Notes under the pieces: generated by a model
What the model saw: only the letters and a program-made list of their open reading frames with translations
Told to the model about the DNA's origin: nothing
Databases searched by the model: none
Part shown: positions 47,739-57,323 of the stretch, piece by piece
How positions within the stretch are numbered: the stretch's first letter is position 1
How the letters are laid out: every line of letters starts with the position of its first letter
Made by a program: the position numbers and the translations under genes
Origin: Devosia beringensis
Lineage (GTDB): Bacteria > Pseudomonadota > Alphaproteobacteria > Rhizobiales > Devosiaceae
NCBI RefSeq assembly: GCF_014926585.1
Contig: NZ_CP045422.1
Span: 620,001-684,000, forward strand
Direction of reading: 5' to 3'
Length of the DNA: 64,000 bases

Positions 47739-48350
47739 CTAGCGCTTGGCGATGAGCGTCCAGGCACCGGTAACGGTGAGGGCAGCCAGAGCCATCTTGA
47801 GGATGTCCCAGACGATGAAGGGCTGCACGGCGCCGGCAAAGGCGGATGCCACGACATTGTTCTGGTCAATCCAGCCAGCCTGGCCGGACATGGTCAGCAG
47901 CCAGGTAAATCCCAGGGCATAGAGGACAACATTGCCGACGATCATGGCGCCAAACAGCGCGATCGGCTTGCCGGATGCGCCACGATCGGCGGCCCAGCCG
48001 ATGATTGCCGCCATCAGCGGATAACCGATAAGAAAACCGCCAGTGGGACCAGCCATATAGGCGAGACCGCCGCCGCTAATGAAGACCGGCAGACCAAATG
48101 CGCCTTCCAGCAAGTAGAGCGCCACTGTGGCGACGCCGATGCGCAAACCAAATGCCGCAGCGATGGCGGCAATGGCGAAGCTGCCCATGCTGATCGGCAC
48201 GGGCCAGACCGGTACACTGATCTTGGCGCAGATGGTGATGAGCAGCGTGCCGAGCACGACGGTCACCAGATTGGACACCAGCTTGGCAGTGTCACCCTTG
48301 GGCTGATAAAGGCCAAGCAGCGTGTTGGGCGTGGTCAAAGTGACGGCCAT
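47739..48350 (-). CDS. bioY: Biotin transporter BioY (ECF S component)
   Basis: A 203-residue membrane protein with six helices. The BioY motif GGLAYMAGPTGGFLIGYP and the KISVPVWPVPISM segment are present. It binds biotin and takes it up alone or with BioMN, which are not in the window. I see no clear BioR box in the 97-bp gap before the divergent hydrolase gene; that gap has a CCGGCA/TGCCGG inverted repeat at 48377-48394. Confidence 0.93.
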   Translation of the reverse strand: MAVTLTTPNTLLGLYQPKGDTAKLVSNLVTVVLGTLLITICAKISVPVWPVPISMGSFAIAAIAAAFGLRIGVATVALYLLEGAFGLPVFISGGGLAYMAGPTGGFLIGYPLMAAIIGWAADRGASGKPIALFGAMIVGNVVLYALGFTWLLTMSGQAGWIDQNNVVASAFAGAVQPFIVWDILKMALAALTVTGAWTLIAKR

Positions 48351-48447
48351 TTCTTACCTTCCATGCATTCGTGGAACCGGCATCCCTGTGCCGGGACGCT
48401 CACCAATTCGTAATGTCACTTCATAATCTGCTGTCCCCGAGAGCGCA

Positions 48448-49359
48448 ATGGCCGCCCCTATCGCCTTCAAACGCCAATTTGAGCCGCAGACCGGCATGGC
48501 CGTGCCGGTGGCCCCCGGGCTGGTGCGGGTGACCGCGCCCAATGCCAGCGCCTATACCTTTACCGGCACCAACAGCTTTCTGATCGGCCATGAACGGCTG
48601 GCTTTGCTCGATCCCGGCCCGGATGATGAAGCCCATCTCGATGCGCTGCGCCGGGCCATCGGCGGCCGGGCGCTCGAAACCATCATCCTGACCCATACCC
48701 ACCGCGACCACAGCGCCGCGGCGGCGCGGCTGGGTCGGGAATTTGGCGTGCCGATCTGGTTCGGCGGGCCGCACCGCCTGTCGCGGCCGCTGCACCGATT
48801 CGAGCGCAACCGGCTGGCGCGTTCCTGCAACTGGGACCTGGTGCCCGACCGGACGCTGGTCGATGGCGAAACCATTGCGGCGGGCGATGTCAGCCTCAGC
48901 GTCCACACCACGCCCGGCCATTGCGCCAATCATCTGGCCTTCGGCCTGGGCGATGTGCTGCTGAGCGGCGATCACGTCATGGGCTGGAACTCCACCCTGG
49001 TCTCGGTGCCCGATGGGTCGATGGCGGATTATCTGGCCTCGCTGGACAAGGTCATCGCCCTGCCCCAGCAGCTTTACGTACCGGCGCATGGCGGGCCGAT
49101 CGCGCATGGCCCCGTCTTTGCCGCAGCGCTCAGGGCGCACCGGCAGCAGCGCAATGAACAGGTGATTGCCGCGGTCGAGGCTGGCGCGCACCGCGTCGGG
49201 GCCATCGTCGACGCCATCTATCCGCAGCAAAACCTGCTGGTGCGGCGGGCGGCCAGCATGACGATCATGGCGCATGTGGAATATCTGGCGGGTCTGGGCC
49301 GGGTCAGCCTGCGCCGGAGCCTGTTCGGCGTGCGGATCAGCCCGGCGCCGAAAGACTGA
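48448..49359 (+). CDS. MBL-fold metallohydrolase
   Basis: A 303-residue metallo-beta-lactamase-fold enzyme with the metal motif HTHRDHS, later histidines in TPGHCANH and GDHVMGW, and a C-terminal winged-helix-like tail (about 225-290) seen in LACTB2-type proteins. Substrates of this group vary (RNA, thioesters, lactones), so no reaction is assigned. It is divergent from bioY. Confidence 0.85.
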   Translation: MAAPIAFKRQFEPQTGMAVPVAPGLVRVTAPNASAYTFTGTNSFLIGHERLALLDPGPDDEAHLDALRRAIGGRALETIILTHTHRDHSAAAARLGREFGVPIWFGGPHRLSRPLHRFERNRLARSCNWDLVPDRTLVDGETIAAGDVSLSVHTTPGHCANHLAFGLGDVLLSGDHVMGWNSTLVSVPDGSMADYLASLDKVIALPQQLYVPAHGGPIAHGPVFAAALRAHRQQRNEQVIAAVEAGAHRVGAIVDAIYPQQNLLVRRAASMTIMAHVEYLAGLGRVSLRRSLFGVRISPAPKD

Positions 49360-49371
49360 ACAGGGTCTGGA

Positions 49372-50202
49372 CTAGTTTGCGGGCGGCGCGTCATCCTCGA
49401 CCACGACGTCCGCATCCGGTTCGATCTCGGGCTGGTTGATCGTGGGATTGTCGCGCAGCAGCACGGTCACGGCGGTGTCGAGATCGGCCAGGAAACGCTC
49501 GATGCGGCGGCCATTGGCGCCGAAATCGTGCGGGGCATGCAGCGAGGCCGAGCGCATGTCCACCACGGCGCTGGCCTCGTCGCCGGTGACGCGCAGCACC
49601 ACCTCGTCGCGCCAGCCCGGCAGCGTCACGATCTGGGCATTGAGCAGCGCCGGATCGAAGGCCGCATCGGGCGCCCGGACACGACGCACGTCCCAACCGG
49701 CATCGGCAACCAGCTGTTCGACCAGGGCAAAGACCTGGGCCTGGCTCAGCGGATAGATGCGGGTCTCGGCGCTGGGAAACAGGGTTTCGGCCTGTTGCCG
49801 TGTCAGCAGCAAAGGCGGCGGCATGGAGACGGTGCCGGGCTCAAAGACCAGCGGCAGCCCGTCGCGGGCGGTGGTGGCGAGGTCGGTGACCGGCGGATAG
49901 GTGAGCGCCAGGCTGCCATACCAGGCATAGGGGACCAGACAGAGCAGGCCGAGGAACAGGCCAAGCAGCGAACTGCCCCAGCCGCGATCGCCCGTCTGCC
50001 ACAGCCGAGCCAGGGCGATGATGCCGGCCAGCACTGCCAGGCCGGCGACCAGTGCCCCCCCCAGCGCGGCATTGACGAAGGCCTCGCTGCCGATCAGGCG
50101 CAGGTGGTGCAGCAGCACCGACAGGACGACGAGCGGCACCGCGACGCTGCCCAGTCGGCGCGCCCAGATGGCCCATCGCGATGTCCGGATCAGTATGCGC
50201 AT
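49372..50202 (-). CDS. DUF1499 membrane protein
   Basis: A 276-residue protein with three N-terminal membrane helices (about residues 15-105) and a C-terminal DUF1499 domain. That domain contains RTRIYPL-like text (ETRIYPLSQAQVF), GWRDEVVLRV and the conserved MRSASLHAPHDFGANGRRI. The tail is acidic. The family is widespread in alphaproteobacteria and has no known role. Confidence 0.8.
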   Translation of the reverse strand: MRILIRTSRWAIWARRLGSVAVPLVVLSVLLHHLRLIGSEAFVNAALGGALVAGLAVLAGIIALARLWQTGDRGWGSSLLGLFLGLLCLVPYAWYGSLALTYPPVTDLATTARDGLPLVFEPGTVSMPPPLLLTRQQAETLFPSAETRIYPLSQAQVFALVEQLVADAGWDVRRVRAPDAAFDPALLNAQIVTLPGWRDEVVLRVTGDEASAVVDMRSASLHAPHDFGANGRRIERFLADLDTAVTVLLRDNPTINQPEIEPDADVVVEDDAPPAN

Positions 50203-50278
50203 GGTGCCGCCATTGCTTGGATGCGCCCAGACATAGCGGCAAGTTCTTGCCCGAATTTGAAGATTTGGCCGTGGCCGG

Positions 50279-51439
50279 TCATTTCATCAGGGTTTTACCC
50301 ACATCGATGGGGGTGCTGCGCCGCTCGAGGTCGCCGCCGCACATGGTCTTGATGGCGAGCCACTCGGCCAGGCTGAAGGGACGCGCAAGCCCGGCGGGCC
50401 GTCCGAGGCTCAGCTGGTTCAGCGCCGCCTTGCGGTCAGCGGTCAGCGGATGGCTGCTGAGCAGGGCCAGGGCGCGGGCGAAATCATCGTCGCGGCCAAC
50501 GCGGTCGAGCAGATCGGCCAGGCCCGCCGGCTCGAAATCGAGGCGCTGGGCCACCTGGGCGGCGAAGACGTCGGCCTGACGTTCGGCCTGCCGGGAAAAG
50601 CGGGTATCGATGATGGTGGCGCCCAGGCCCGCCGCCACGGAAATCCCGGTCATGTCGCCCAGGATGAAGCCGATCAGCGCGCCGGTGCCGGCCGAGGAGA
50701 GCAGCTGCTCCATGCCGTGGCGATGGGCGACGTGGCCGATCTCATGGGCCAGCACGCCGGCGAACTCGTCCTCGGTCCGGGCCTGATCGAGCAGCGCCGA
50801 GAGGAAATAGACCTGCCCGCCCGGCAAGGCGAAGGCATTGGGAACATCGGAGCGAGCGATATTGATGGTCAGCGTGAAGGGCGTGTCGCTGCCCGCCAGC
50901 GCCGCCTGACCAAAGCGGGCCAAAGCGCGGTTGGCGAGACTGTCGGGATCGGGGTCGCAGAGTTCGAGCCCGCCCAGGCTGGACTCCATCTGCTCGGCAA
51001 GCGTGGCGCCCAGACGCTGCTCCCAGGCGGGCGGCACCAGAGCCACGATGCGGCTGGCCAGCAGCGGCACGCCGAACAGATAGGCCAGGATCACCGCCGC
51101 CAGCGCCAGCGTGGCCATGACCGCCAGGCGCATCTGGCGCCCGGCCTCGCGCCGCTGCCGGGACTGCAGCGCCGGCAGGGTGGCGCGGATGCGGGCAATG
51201 GTGTTGGTGCCCTCGACCACCACCTGGGCGCCATCGGGCTGGCCGGTGGCGGCAAGGCGCAGCCGGTCGTCGCTGCCATGGCGCTGATAGAGGTCGCTGG
51301 CGGCCCAGCGGGCGACCTCGCTACCATCGATGGCATCATTGATCAGCAGCGCGCCGGATTCATATTCGGCCAGATAATGCAGATGCACCGGGCGCACCGC
51401 GGCGACCTTGCCGTCGTAATAGCGCGCCAGCACGGGCAT
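50279..51439 (-). CDS. M48-family zinc metalloprotease
   Basis: A 386-residue protein. An N-terminal cytosolic domain of about 100 residues and one membrane helix (about 110-135) precede the peptidase domain, which has HEIGHVAHRHG and the downstream glutamate in ERQADVFAAQ. It resembles YcaL/LoiP-like membrane proteases of envelope quality control, with an extra N-terminal domain. Its ATG overlaps the stop of the YjgN-like gene (ATGA), so the two act together or at least are coupled. Confidence 0.87.
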   Translation of the reverse strand: MPVLARYYDGKVAAVRPVHLHYLAEYESGALLINDAIDGSEVARWAASDLYQRHGSDDRLRLAATGQPDGAQVVVEGTNTIARIRATLPALQSRQRREAGRQMRLAVMATLALAAVILAYLFGVPLLASRIVALVPPAWEQRLGATLAEQMESSLGGLELCDPDPDSLANRALARFGQAALAGSDTPFTLTINIARSDVPNAFALPGGQVYFLSALLDQARTEDEFAGVLAHEIGHVAHRHGMEQLLSSAGTGALIGFILGDMTGISVAAGLGATIIDTRFSRQAERQADVFAAQVAQRLDFEPAGLADLLDRVGRDDDFARALALLSSHPLTADRKAALNQLSLGRPAGLARPFSLAEWLAIKTMCGGDLERRSTPIDVGKTLMK

Positions 51440-52653
51440 CAGTAGCCCCCCACATTGAGCGCATCGGCCAGGCCCTCGCCGGCCAGGGCCTTGTCCTCGG
51501 CGCGGGCACGTACGGTGCGGAGGCTCTCGACCCCGGCAATACTGGCGCTGCTGGCCAGCAGCCGCCACAGGCCCAGGCCGATGAACAGCTCGGTGATCGC
51601 AGTAAAGGCGCCCAAGAGCAGCAGGTAGCCGGTGATGATGGCGCCCAGGGTAAGCAGGCTCCCCTGCATCTGCTGGAAGAAGATATCGGCGTCAAAGCCG
51701 CCACCGGCAAAGGCCTCGCGCGCGACGAGGCCGAGCACGACCACCCCGCCCAGGGCCAGGGCAGCAAAGGCGACGAGCAGGGCCAGGCCGCACAGCACAT
51801 ATTGCCAGAGGAGCGCGCGTCCGCGCAGCCGCACAGTCAGCACCGCATCGCCCAGCCGGACGGAAGAATAAAACAGACTGAGCTGGCGCGCCTGGTAGCG
51901 CAGCGTCAGCGGCCCGATGATCAGGGCGGCGGCGGCCAGCGGTAGAAAAGCCAGTGGCTCAACCGGCCCGCCATCGGGCAGCGCGCCCATGCTGATGGCC
52001 AGGGTCGCGCCGGTGCCGCCGATCAGGACGATGGCGGCATAGGTGACGTAGAACGGTGCCGCGAGCTGCTGCCAGCGACCGGCAAAGCCGAAGCGGCGAT
52101 CGCCATACCAGGTATGGTCATAGCGATAGCGCCATAGGCTGGTGGCCATCAGCGGATAGACCAGGCCCAGAGTGGCCAGCATCAGCAGGCTCCAGCCGAA
52201 GCGGCGCAACCCATAGGCCCAGCCATTGCCTGTCTGGTCGAAGCGGATGCCGCGCCAGAGCGTGCGCGACAGGCGGAAGTCGCGGGCCCGGTAGATGGCG
52301 TAGCCGGAGAGAAACCACAGGCCCAGGGCAATGCCGGCATAGCCGATAATGGCTGCGTCGCGCGCCAGGGTGGAGAGATAGAACAGCAGGCCATAGAGCG
52401 GCAGGAAGACCGCCAGCGCCATGAGGAAGCCGACCAGCAGCTGCATGGCATTGCCGGTATATTCCAGGCTATCGCCGTCGATATCGGTATGGCCCCAATA
52501 GAAGCGCCGCTTCCAGGTGAGCAGCCAGAAGCGATAAAGCCCGATGGTGGGCACCAGCAGCAGATAGCCGCGCAACAGCAGGAGGGCCAGGTCGCCTCGC
52601 CTGCCCCGGAACCGCACTGGCACCGGCTGGCCGGGCCCCTGCTGCATGGCCAT
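51439..52653 (-). CDS. YjgN/DUF898 family membrane protein
   Basis: A 404-residue inner-membrane protein with about ten helices and two repeats of the DUF898 pattern, for example LGLYRFW-like TIGLYRFWLLTWKRRFYWGHT and a second WRYRYDHTWYGDRRF. No biochemical function is established. It is coupled to the M48 protease gene, and pdxH ends 11 bp before its start region on the same strand. Confidence 0.85.
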   Translation of the reverse strand: MAMQQGPGQPVPVRFRGRRGDLALLLLRGYLLLVPTIGLYRFWLLTWKRRFYWGHTDIDGDSLEYTGNAMQLLVGFLMALAVFLPLYGLLFYLSTLARDAAIIGYAGIALGLWFLSGYAIYRARDFRLSRTLWRGIRFDQTGNGWAYGLRRFGWSLLMLATLGLVYPLMATSLWRYRYDHTWYGDRRFGFAGRWQQLAAPFYVTYAAIVLIGGTGATLAISMGALPDGGPVEPLAFLPLAAAALIIGPLTLRYQARQLSLFYSSVRLGDAVLTVRLRGRALLWQYVLCGLALLVAFAALALGGVVVLGLVAREAFAGGGFDADIFFQQMQGSLLTLGAIITGYLLLLGAFTAITELFIGLGLWRLLASSASIAGVESLRTVRARAEDKALAGEGLADALNVGGY

Positions 52654-52664
52654 GGCAGCCCGCC

Positions 52665-53294
52665 CTAGGGGTAGAGCCGCGCGCTGGTCCAGGCCTGGCC
52701 AGCGCCGGTGCGGGTGAAACGCACCCGGTCATGCAGGCGGAATTCGCCATCCTTCCAGAACTCGATGCTGGTGGGCACGAGGCGGAAGCCGGACCAGTGC
52801 GGCGGCCGCGGCACCACGCCGTCATCGATCTCGGTGGCCAGCAGCGACACGGCGTCGAGCAGGGTCAGCTTGCTGTCGAGCACCCGCGATTGCCGCGAGG
52901 CCGACGACGCGATCTGGCTGCCCTTGGGCCGGCTGGCAAAATAGGCATCGGCCTCTGCCTCGGTCACGACCTCGACGGGGCCGCGCATCCGCACCTGGCG
53001 GCGCAACGACTTCCAGTGCATCACCATGGCCGCCTTGGGCTGGGCCAGCAGCTGGGTGCCCTTGGTGCTCTCGAAATTGGTAAAAAAGGTGAAGCCGCGT
53101 TCGTCGCGGGCATTGAGCAGCACCATGCGGACATCGGGCATGCCGTCGGCATCGACACTGGCCAGGGCCATGGCGTGCGGGTCATTGGGTTCGGCTTCCC
53201 CGGCCAGCGCGAACCATTCCTCGAACAGCGCCAGCGGGTCGAGCGCGGTGCGGTCACCATCGTCGAACAGGCGTTCCGTCAGGGTCTGCAGCAT
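52665..53294 (-). CDS. pdxH: Pyridoxamine 5'-phosphate oxidase
   Basis: A 209-residue FMN enzyme that makes pyridoxal phosphate from PNP or PMP. Typical stretches include PDVRMVLLNARDERGFTFFTN, the FMN-binding KGTQL, VRMRGPVEVV, ASRPKGSQIASSASRQS and the C-terminal HDRVRF...W..RLYP. The ATG at 53294 matches the usual length; upstream TTG or GTG starts would add 12 residues. Confidence 0.94.
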   Translation of the reverse strand: MLQTLTERLFDDGDRTALDPLALFEEWFALAGEAEPNDPHAMALASVDADGMPDVRMVLLNARDERGFTFFTNFESTKGTQLLAQPKAAMVMHWKSLRRQVRMRGPVEVVTEAEADAYFASRPKGSQIASSASRQSRVLDSKLTLLDAVSLLATEIDDGVVPRPPHWSGFRLVPTSIEFWKDGEFRLHDRVRFTRTGAGQAWTSARLYP

Positions 53295-53392
53295 ATCAAT
53301 CTCATCTCTTTGACGCACAAAACTGGACAAGCCGAGGGTCGGTGGCCATATAGGACTCGAAACCGGGGCGAAGCAACGCCCGCATCAATTGA

Positions 53393-54349
53393 ATGGACCA
53401 AATGCGCGATCCCTATACCGTGCTTGGGGTGCCCCGTTCAGCGAGCGAAAAGGACATCAAGTCCGCCTACCGCAAGCTGGCCAAGAAATATCACCCCGAT
53501 CAAAACCCAGACGATCCTGCATCGCACGGCAAGTTTGCCGAGGCGACCAATGCCTATGATCTGCTCAATGACACCGACAAGCGCGCCCAGTTCGACCGCG
53601 GTGAAATCGACGCTGACGGCAACCCCAAATTTGCTGGCTTCCCGGGTGGCGGGCAGCGTGGCGGCCGCACGGCAGCAGGCGGTTTCACCGCCGAGGACAT
53701 TCTCAAGGAGTTCATGAGCGGCTTTGGCGGCCAGCCGCGCGGCGGTCCCGGTCCCGGTGCCGGTCGCGGCCCGGGTGCCGGCGGAGCGCAGTGGGATCCG
53801 TTTGCCGGGGCAGCCGCGGGCGGGCCCGGCGCCGGACGCACGATGAAGGGCGAGGATATCGTGGTCAATGCCACGGTCAGTCTGGAAGAGGCGCACAAGG
53901 CGGCCTCCATCCAGGTGCGCATGCCCAGCGGCAAGGTGCTGTCGGTCAAGCTGCCGGACAAGGTCGATGAGGGTCAGCAGATCCGCCTCAAGGGCCAGGG
54001 CGCCGCAGGCATGGGCGAAGCGGGCGACGCGCTCGTCACCGTGCGCTTTGGCAAATCCAAGCAGTTCCGCCGCGACGGCGCCGACCTGCGCACCGATGTG
54101 CCGATCACGCTTTATGAAGCGGTTCTCGGCGCCAAGGTCCGCGTGCCGACGCTGGACGGCTCGGTGGAGCTCAACCTGCCGCCGGGAATCGATACCGGCA
54201 AGGCCCTGCGCCTCAAGGGCAAGGGCCTTTACGGCGATGGCGACCTCTATGCCAATCTCAAGGTCATCCTGCCGCCGGGCGGCGACGCCGACCTCGAAGC
54301 CCTGGCACGGTTCATGCGCGACCAGAAGCCCTACAAGGTGCGGGACTAA
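53393..54349 (+). CDS. DnaJ-class co-chaperone (CbpA type)
   Basis: A 318-residue J-protein. The J domain (residues 4-72) has KYHPDQN with the HPD motif. A Gly/Phe/Pro-rich linker (about 80-160) leads to two C-terminal substrate-binding barrels (VRMPSGKVLSVKLPDKVDEGQQIRLKGQG and the later LPPGIDTGKALRLKGKG). The cysteine zinc-finger of true DnaJ is absent, which makes it CbpA-like. It is convergent with tsaC across a repeat-like gap. The start may also be the ATG at 53402. Confidence 0.92.
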   Translation: MDQMRDPYTVLGVPRSASEKDIKSAYRKLAKKYHPDQNPDDPASHGKFAEATNAYDLLNDTDKRAQFDRGEIDADGNPKFAGFPGGGQRGGRTAAGGFTAEDILKEFMSGFGGQPRGGPGPGAGRGPGAGGAQWDPFAGAAAGGPGAGRTMKGEDIVVNATVSLEEAHKAASIQVRMPSGKVLSVKLPDKVDEGQQIRLKGQGAAGMGEAGDALVTVRFGKSKQFRRDGADLRTDVPITLYEAVLGAKVRVPTLDGSVELNLPPGIDTGKALRLKGKGLYGDGDLYANLKVILPPGGDADLEALARFMRDQKPYKVRD

Positions 54350-54362
54350 ACGCCCCACCTAA

Positions 54363-54449
54363 CCTCCCGCTGAAGCGGGAGGGACCGTTCCGAGCGGTGT
54401 GCGCGATATTGCCAAGTACACCATCTGTCCCTCCCCCTTCAGGGGGAGG
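54363..54449. repeat. Paired palindromes between convergent genes
   Basis: Two hairpins: CCTCCCGC-TGAA-GCGGGAGG at 54363-54382 and CCTCCCCC-TTCA-GGGGGAGG at 54430-54449. The loops are inverted copies of each other, and the segment between them is not coding. The layout looks like an interspersed intergenic palindromic element. It can also end transcription of the DnaJ-like gene and of tsaC. Confidence 0.6.
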
Positions 54450-54474
54450 CTAGGAGGGGGTTAAACAACCCACC

Positions 54475-55407
54475 CTACCCCCTTGGCGCTGCCGCACGCT
54501 GCAGCCGGTCGTTGATGGCTTCGCCCAAGCCCGTATCGGGTATCGGCGCCACCGCGATCATGGCTTTGCCCAGTGCATCGAGTGCGTGCAGCATGGAGAA
54601 CAGGTTGCGTGCCGCCTCGTGCAGGTCGCCGCTCGGCGACAGGTTATGCATCGGCCCGGCAAAGGCCGGTGCGGGCCCAAAGGCCAGAAAAGCCTCGCCG
54701 GCGCGCGGCTCGGCATTTAGCCGCAGCAGCGCCCTGGGCGCATAGTGGCTGGCCAGCATGCCGGGCGCCGTGATCGCCTCGCCTTGCTCGGCCAGTTCAA
54801 CCGTCACGCCCAGGCGCCGCTCGATCTCGCTGCGCGCCAGGGCGCCGGCCCGCAGCTGCACCAGCCGATCGCCCTCGACCCTTATGATTGTGGATTCGAC
54901 GCCGGCCTGGCAGGGGCCGCCGTCGAGCACGGGCACCGCGCCGGCAAAGCCCAGGCGGACCTGCTCGGCCGTGGTGGGCGAGAGCTTGCCGGAAGGATTG
55001 GCCGACGGCGCGGCCAGCGGTCGGCCGACCTTGGCGAGCAAAGCCAGCGCCAGGGGATGGTCGGGAATACGGATGCCGACGCTGTCGAGCCCGGCCGTGG
55101 CCACGTCGACGAGGCCATTGCCGGGGCGGGCCGGCAGCACCAGCGTCAGCGGCCCGGGCCAGAGCGTGGCCAGAAGGCGCGCCAGCGGCGAAAATTCGGC
55201 CAGGGTCTCGGCCATGGCAAGGTCGGCGCAATGGATGATCAGAGGGTTGAAGCGCGGCCGGCCCTTGGTCTCATAGATGGAGAGCACGGCGTCGGCATTG
55301 GTCGCATCGGCGCCCAGGCCGTAGACGGTTTCGGTGGGAAAGGCGCAAAGTTGGCCCGCCCGCAGCAGCACCGCGGCGTCTTCGACCGATTTTGGGTCCG
55401 CTGTCAT
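54475..55407 (-). CDS. tsaC: Threonylcarbamoyl-AMP synthase (Sua5 type)
   Basis: A 310-residue enzyme making the threonylcarbamoyl adenylate for the t6A37 modification of tRNA. The YrdC domain (about 10-200) has FPTETVYGLGADA, KGRPRFNPL, and APSANPSGKLSPTTA with STIIRVEG. The extra C-terminal Sua5 domain (about 215-310) includes SHYAPRALLRL. The length shows it is the long Sua5 form. Confidence 0.94.
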   Translation of the reverse strand: MTADPKSVEDAAVLLRAGQLCAFPTETVYGLGADATNADAVLSIYETKGRPRFNPLIIHCADLAMAETLAEFSPLARLLATLWPGPLTLVLPARPGNGLVDVATAGLDSVGIRIPDHPLALALLAKVGRPLAAPSANPSGKLSPTTAEQVRLGFAGAVPVLDGGPCQAGVESTIIRVEGDRLVQLRAGALARSEIERRLGVTVELAEQGEAITAPGMLASHYAPRALLRLNAEPRAGEAFLAFGPAPAFAGPMHNLSPSGDLHEAARNLFSMLHALDALGKAMIAVAPIPDTGLGEAINDRLQRAAAPRG

Positions 55408-55498
55408 CCGTCATCCGTTCATAGTGGTGAGCGCTGTTTGACAACCCGACCCCGGCGCGTCAAGACGAAGTGACGAATCGACAGGAGACTCGCCCCGC

Positions 55499-56446
55499 GT
55501 GACCACGCTGCTCCTCAGCCAGCCCAACTTTGCCGACCACGTGACGCCGCAGGGTCATCCCGAGCGCGCAGACCGCATTGCCGCCGTCGAGGAGGCGCTG
55601 CTGCGGAGCCGCTTTGACAAGCTGATCCGGCGCGAGGCGCCGAGCGGCGACCTCACGCTGGCCGAGCTGGTGCATGACGGCCGCTATCTCGCCAGGCTGC
55701 GCGACGCGCGGCCGGCCGAGGGCATCGGCCAGCTCGACCCGGATACCTTCATTTCAGCCAATTCGCTGGCCGTGGCCGCCACCGGCCTCGGCGGCGCCCT
55801 CGACGCGCTCGACGCGGTGCTGCTGGGCGAAGTCGACAATGCCTTCTGCGCCATTCGGCCGCCCGGCCACCATGCCGAGATCGCCACGCCAATGGGTTTC
55901 TGCCTGATCAATACGGTGGCGATCACGGCGCGCGAGGCGCAGCGCAAATATGGCGCCGAGCGCATCGCCGTCGTCGATTTCGACGTGCATCACGGCAATG
56001 GTACGCAGGATATCTTCAAGGCCGATCCGAGCGTTTTCTATGCCTCGAGCCACCAGATGCCGCTGTTTCCGGGCACCGGAAAGCCCAGCGAAACCGGCGT
56101 TGGCAATATATTGAACGTGCCGCTGGACGAGAACAGTGATGGCGCAGCGATGCGCGACGCCTATCTCACCCGCATCATTCCTGCGCTGATCGATTTCTCC
56201 CCGGACCTGATCCTGCTGTCGTCCGGCTTTGATGCCCATGCGCGCGATCCGCTGGCCCAGCTCAACTGGAGTTCGGCCGATTATGGCTGGCTCACGGGCA
56301 AGTTGATGGACGTGGCCGACCGCATGTGCGGCAATCGCATTGTCTCGCTGCTCGAAGGTGGCTATGACCTCAAGGGACTGGCCGGCGGGGTTTCCCACCA
56401 TGTGGCCATGCTGATGGACGGCGCCATCGGGCGCCTCGATGAATAG
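55499..56446 (+). CDS. Histone-deacetylase-like (acetylpolyamine) amidohydrolase
   Basis: A 315-residue zinc hydrolase of the class II HDAC/acetylpolyamine amidohydrolase group. Motifs are RPPGHHAE, the zinc ligands in [15 protein letters not shown] and the later aspartate in [14 protein letters not shown]. Likely substrates are acetylated polyamines or other small acetylamides. A GTG at 55499 is the start, following AGGAGA. It overlaps or abuts xseB, as is usual in Rhizobiales. Confidence 0.9.
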   Translation: MTTLLLSQPNFADHVTPQGHPERADRIAAVEEALLRSRFDKLIRREAPSGDLTLAELVHDGRYLARLRDARPAEGIGQLDPDTFISANSLAVAATGLGGALDALDAVLLGEVDNAFCAIRPPGHHAEIATPMGFCLINTVAITAREAQRKYGAERIAVVDFDVHHGNGTQDIFKADPSVFYASSHQMPLFPGTGKPSETGVGNILNVPLDENSDGAAMRDAYLTRIIPALIDFSPDLILLSSGFDAHARDPLAQLNWSSADYGWLTGKLMDVADRMCGNRIVSLLEGGYDLKGLAGGVSHHVAMLMDGAIGRLDE

Positions 56447-56456
56447 GAATCTGCTG

Positions 56457-56699
56457 ATGGCCGACAATGACGATGTGAAGACGCTCAGCTTCGAGGCCGC
56501 CCTGGCGCAGCTGGAAGAAATCGTCGGCAAGCTGGAATCCGGCCGCGCCCCGCTGGCCGAGTCGATCGCCATCTATGAGCGCGGCGAGGCCCTCAAGGCC
56601 CATTGCGAGGCCCTGCTCAAGGCCGCCGAGGCCCGCATCGAAAAGATCACGCTGTCGCGCGACGGGGTTGCCACTGGCACCGAGCCGCTCGACGCCTAG
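56457..56699 (+). CDS. xseB: Exodeoxyribonuclease VII small subunit
   Basis: An 80-residue helical protein with the XseB pattern [19 protein letters not shown] and later [17 protein letters not shown]. It binds XseA, which is not in the window, to make exonuclease VII. The ATG at 56457, 6 bp after AGGAA, gives the normal length; an ATG at 56439 would overlap the upstream gene. Confidence 0.93.
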   Translation: MADNDDVKTLSFEAALAQLEEIVGKLESGRAPLAESIAIYERGEALKAHCEALLKAAEARIEKITLSRDGVATGTEPLDA

Positions 56700-56720
56700 C
56701 CCGAAGGGCCAGCACCAGAC

Positions 56721-57323
56721 ATGACGACTCCCAAATCCCTGCGCACGTTCCGCATCATCCTGTGGACCCTGGTCGGCCTTGTCGCCCTGGGCGCCACGGC
56801 GCTGTTCGTATTCCAGCCCCCTGCCCGGCCGCTGGGCATTACGGGCCAGGAATTCGCGCTGAACTCGACGCGGGGTGGTGCCTTTACCCAGGACGACCTG
56901 GTGGGCACGCCGAGCCTGATCTTTTTCGGCTATACCTTCTGCCCCGATGTCTGCCCCACAACGTTGGCGGAAACCACGGCCATCCGGGCCAAGCTCGGCC
57001 TGACGCCCGAACAGCTGCGCATCATCTTCGTTTCGGTCGACCCCGAGCGCGACACGCTCGAGATGGTCAAGGGCTATGTCGAGGGCTTTGACCCAAGCAT
57101 TATCGGCCTCGTCGCCAGCAGTCTCGAAGAGACCGAAAATGCCAAGACGGCCTTTGGCGTGTTCTCGGAAAAGACCGGCGAACCCGGCGATCCCTACTAT
57201 CTGGTCAACCACACCGCGCTGACCTTCCTGATCAAGGCCGACGGCACGTTTCAGGGCACAATCGCCTATGAGGAAGACCAGGATACCGCGGCCGCCAAGG
57301 TCAAGCGGCTGGTGGAGGGATGA
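56721..57323 (+). CDS. SCO1/SenC copper chaperone
   Basis: A 200-residue membrane-anchored thioredoxin-fold protein. One N-terminal helix (about 10-32) is followed by the copper-binding Cys74-x3-Cys78 (FCPDVCP) and His164 (LVNHTA). It delivers copper to the CuA site of cytochrome oxidase, so it may serve the oxidase at 29-32 kb. It lies between xseB and tlyA, where related genomes usually carry dxs. Confidence 0.93.
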   Translation: MTTPKSLRTFRIILWTLVGLVALGATALFVFQPPARPLGITGQEFALNSTRGGAFTQDDLVGTPSLIFFGYTFCPDVCPTTLAETTAIRAKLGLTPEQLRIIFVSVDPERDTLEMVKGYVEGFDPSIIGLVASSLEETENAKTAFGVFSEKTGEPGDPYYLVNHTALTFLIKADGTFQGTIAYEEDQDTAAAKVKRLVEG

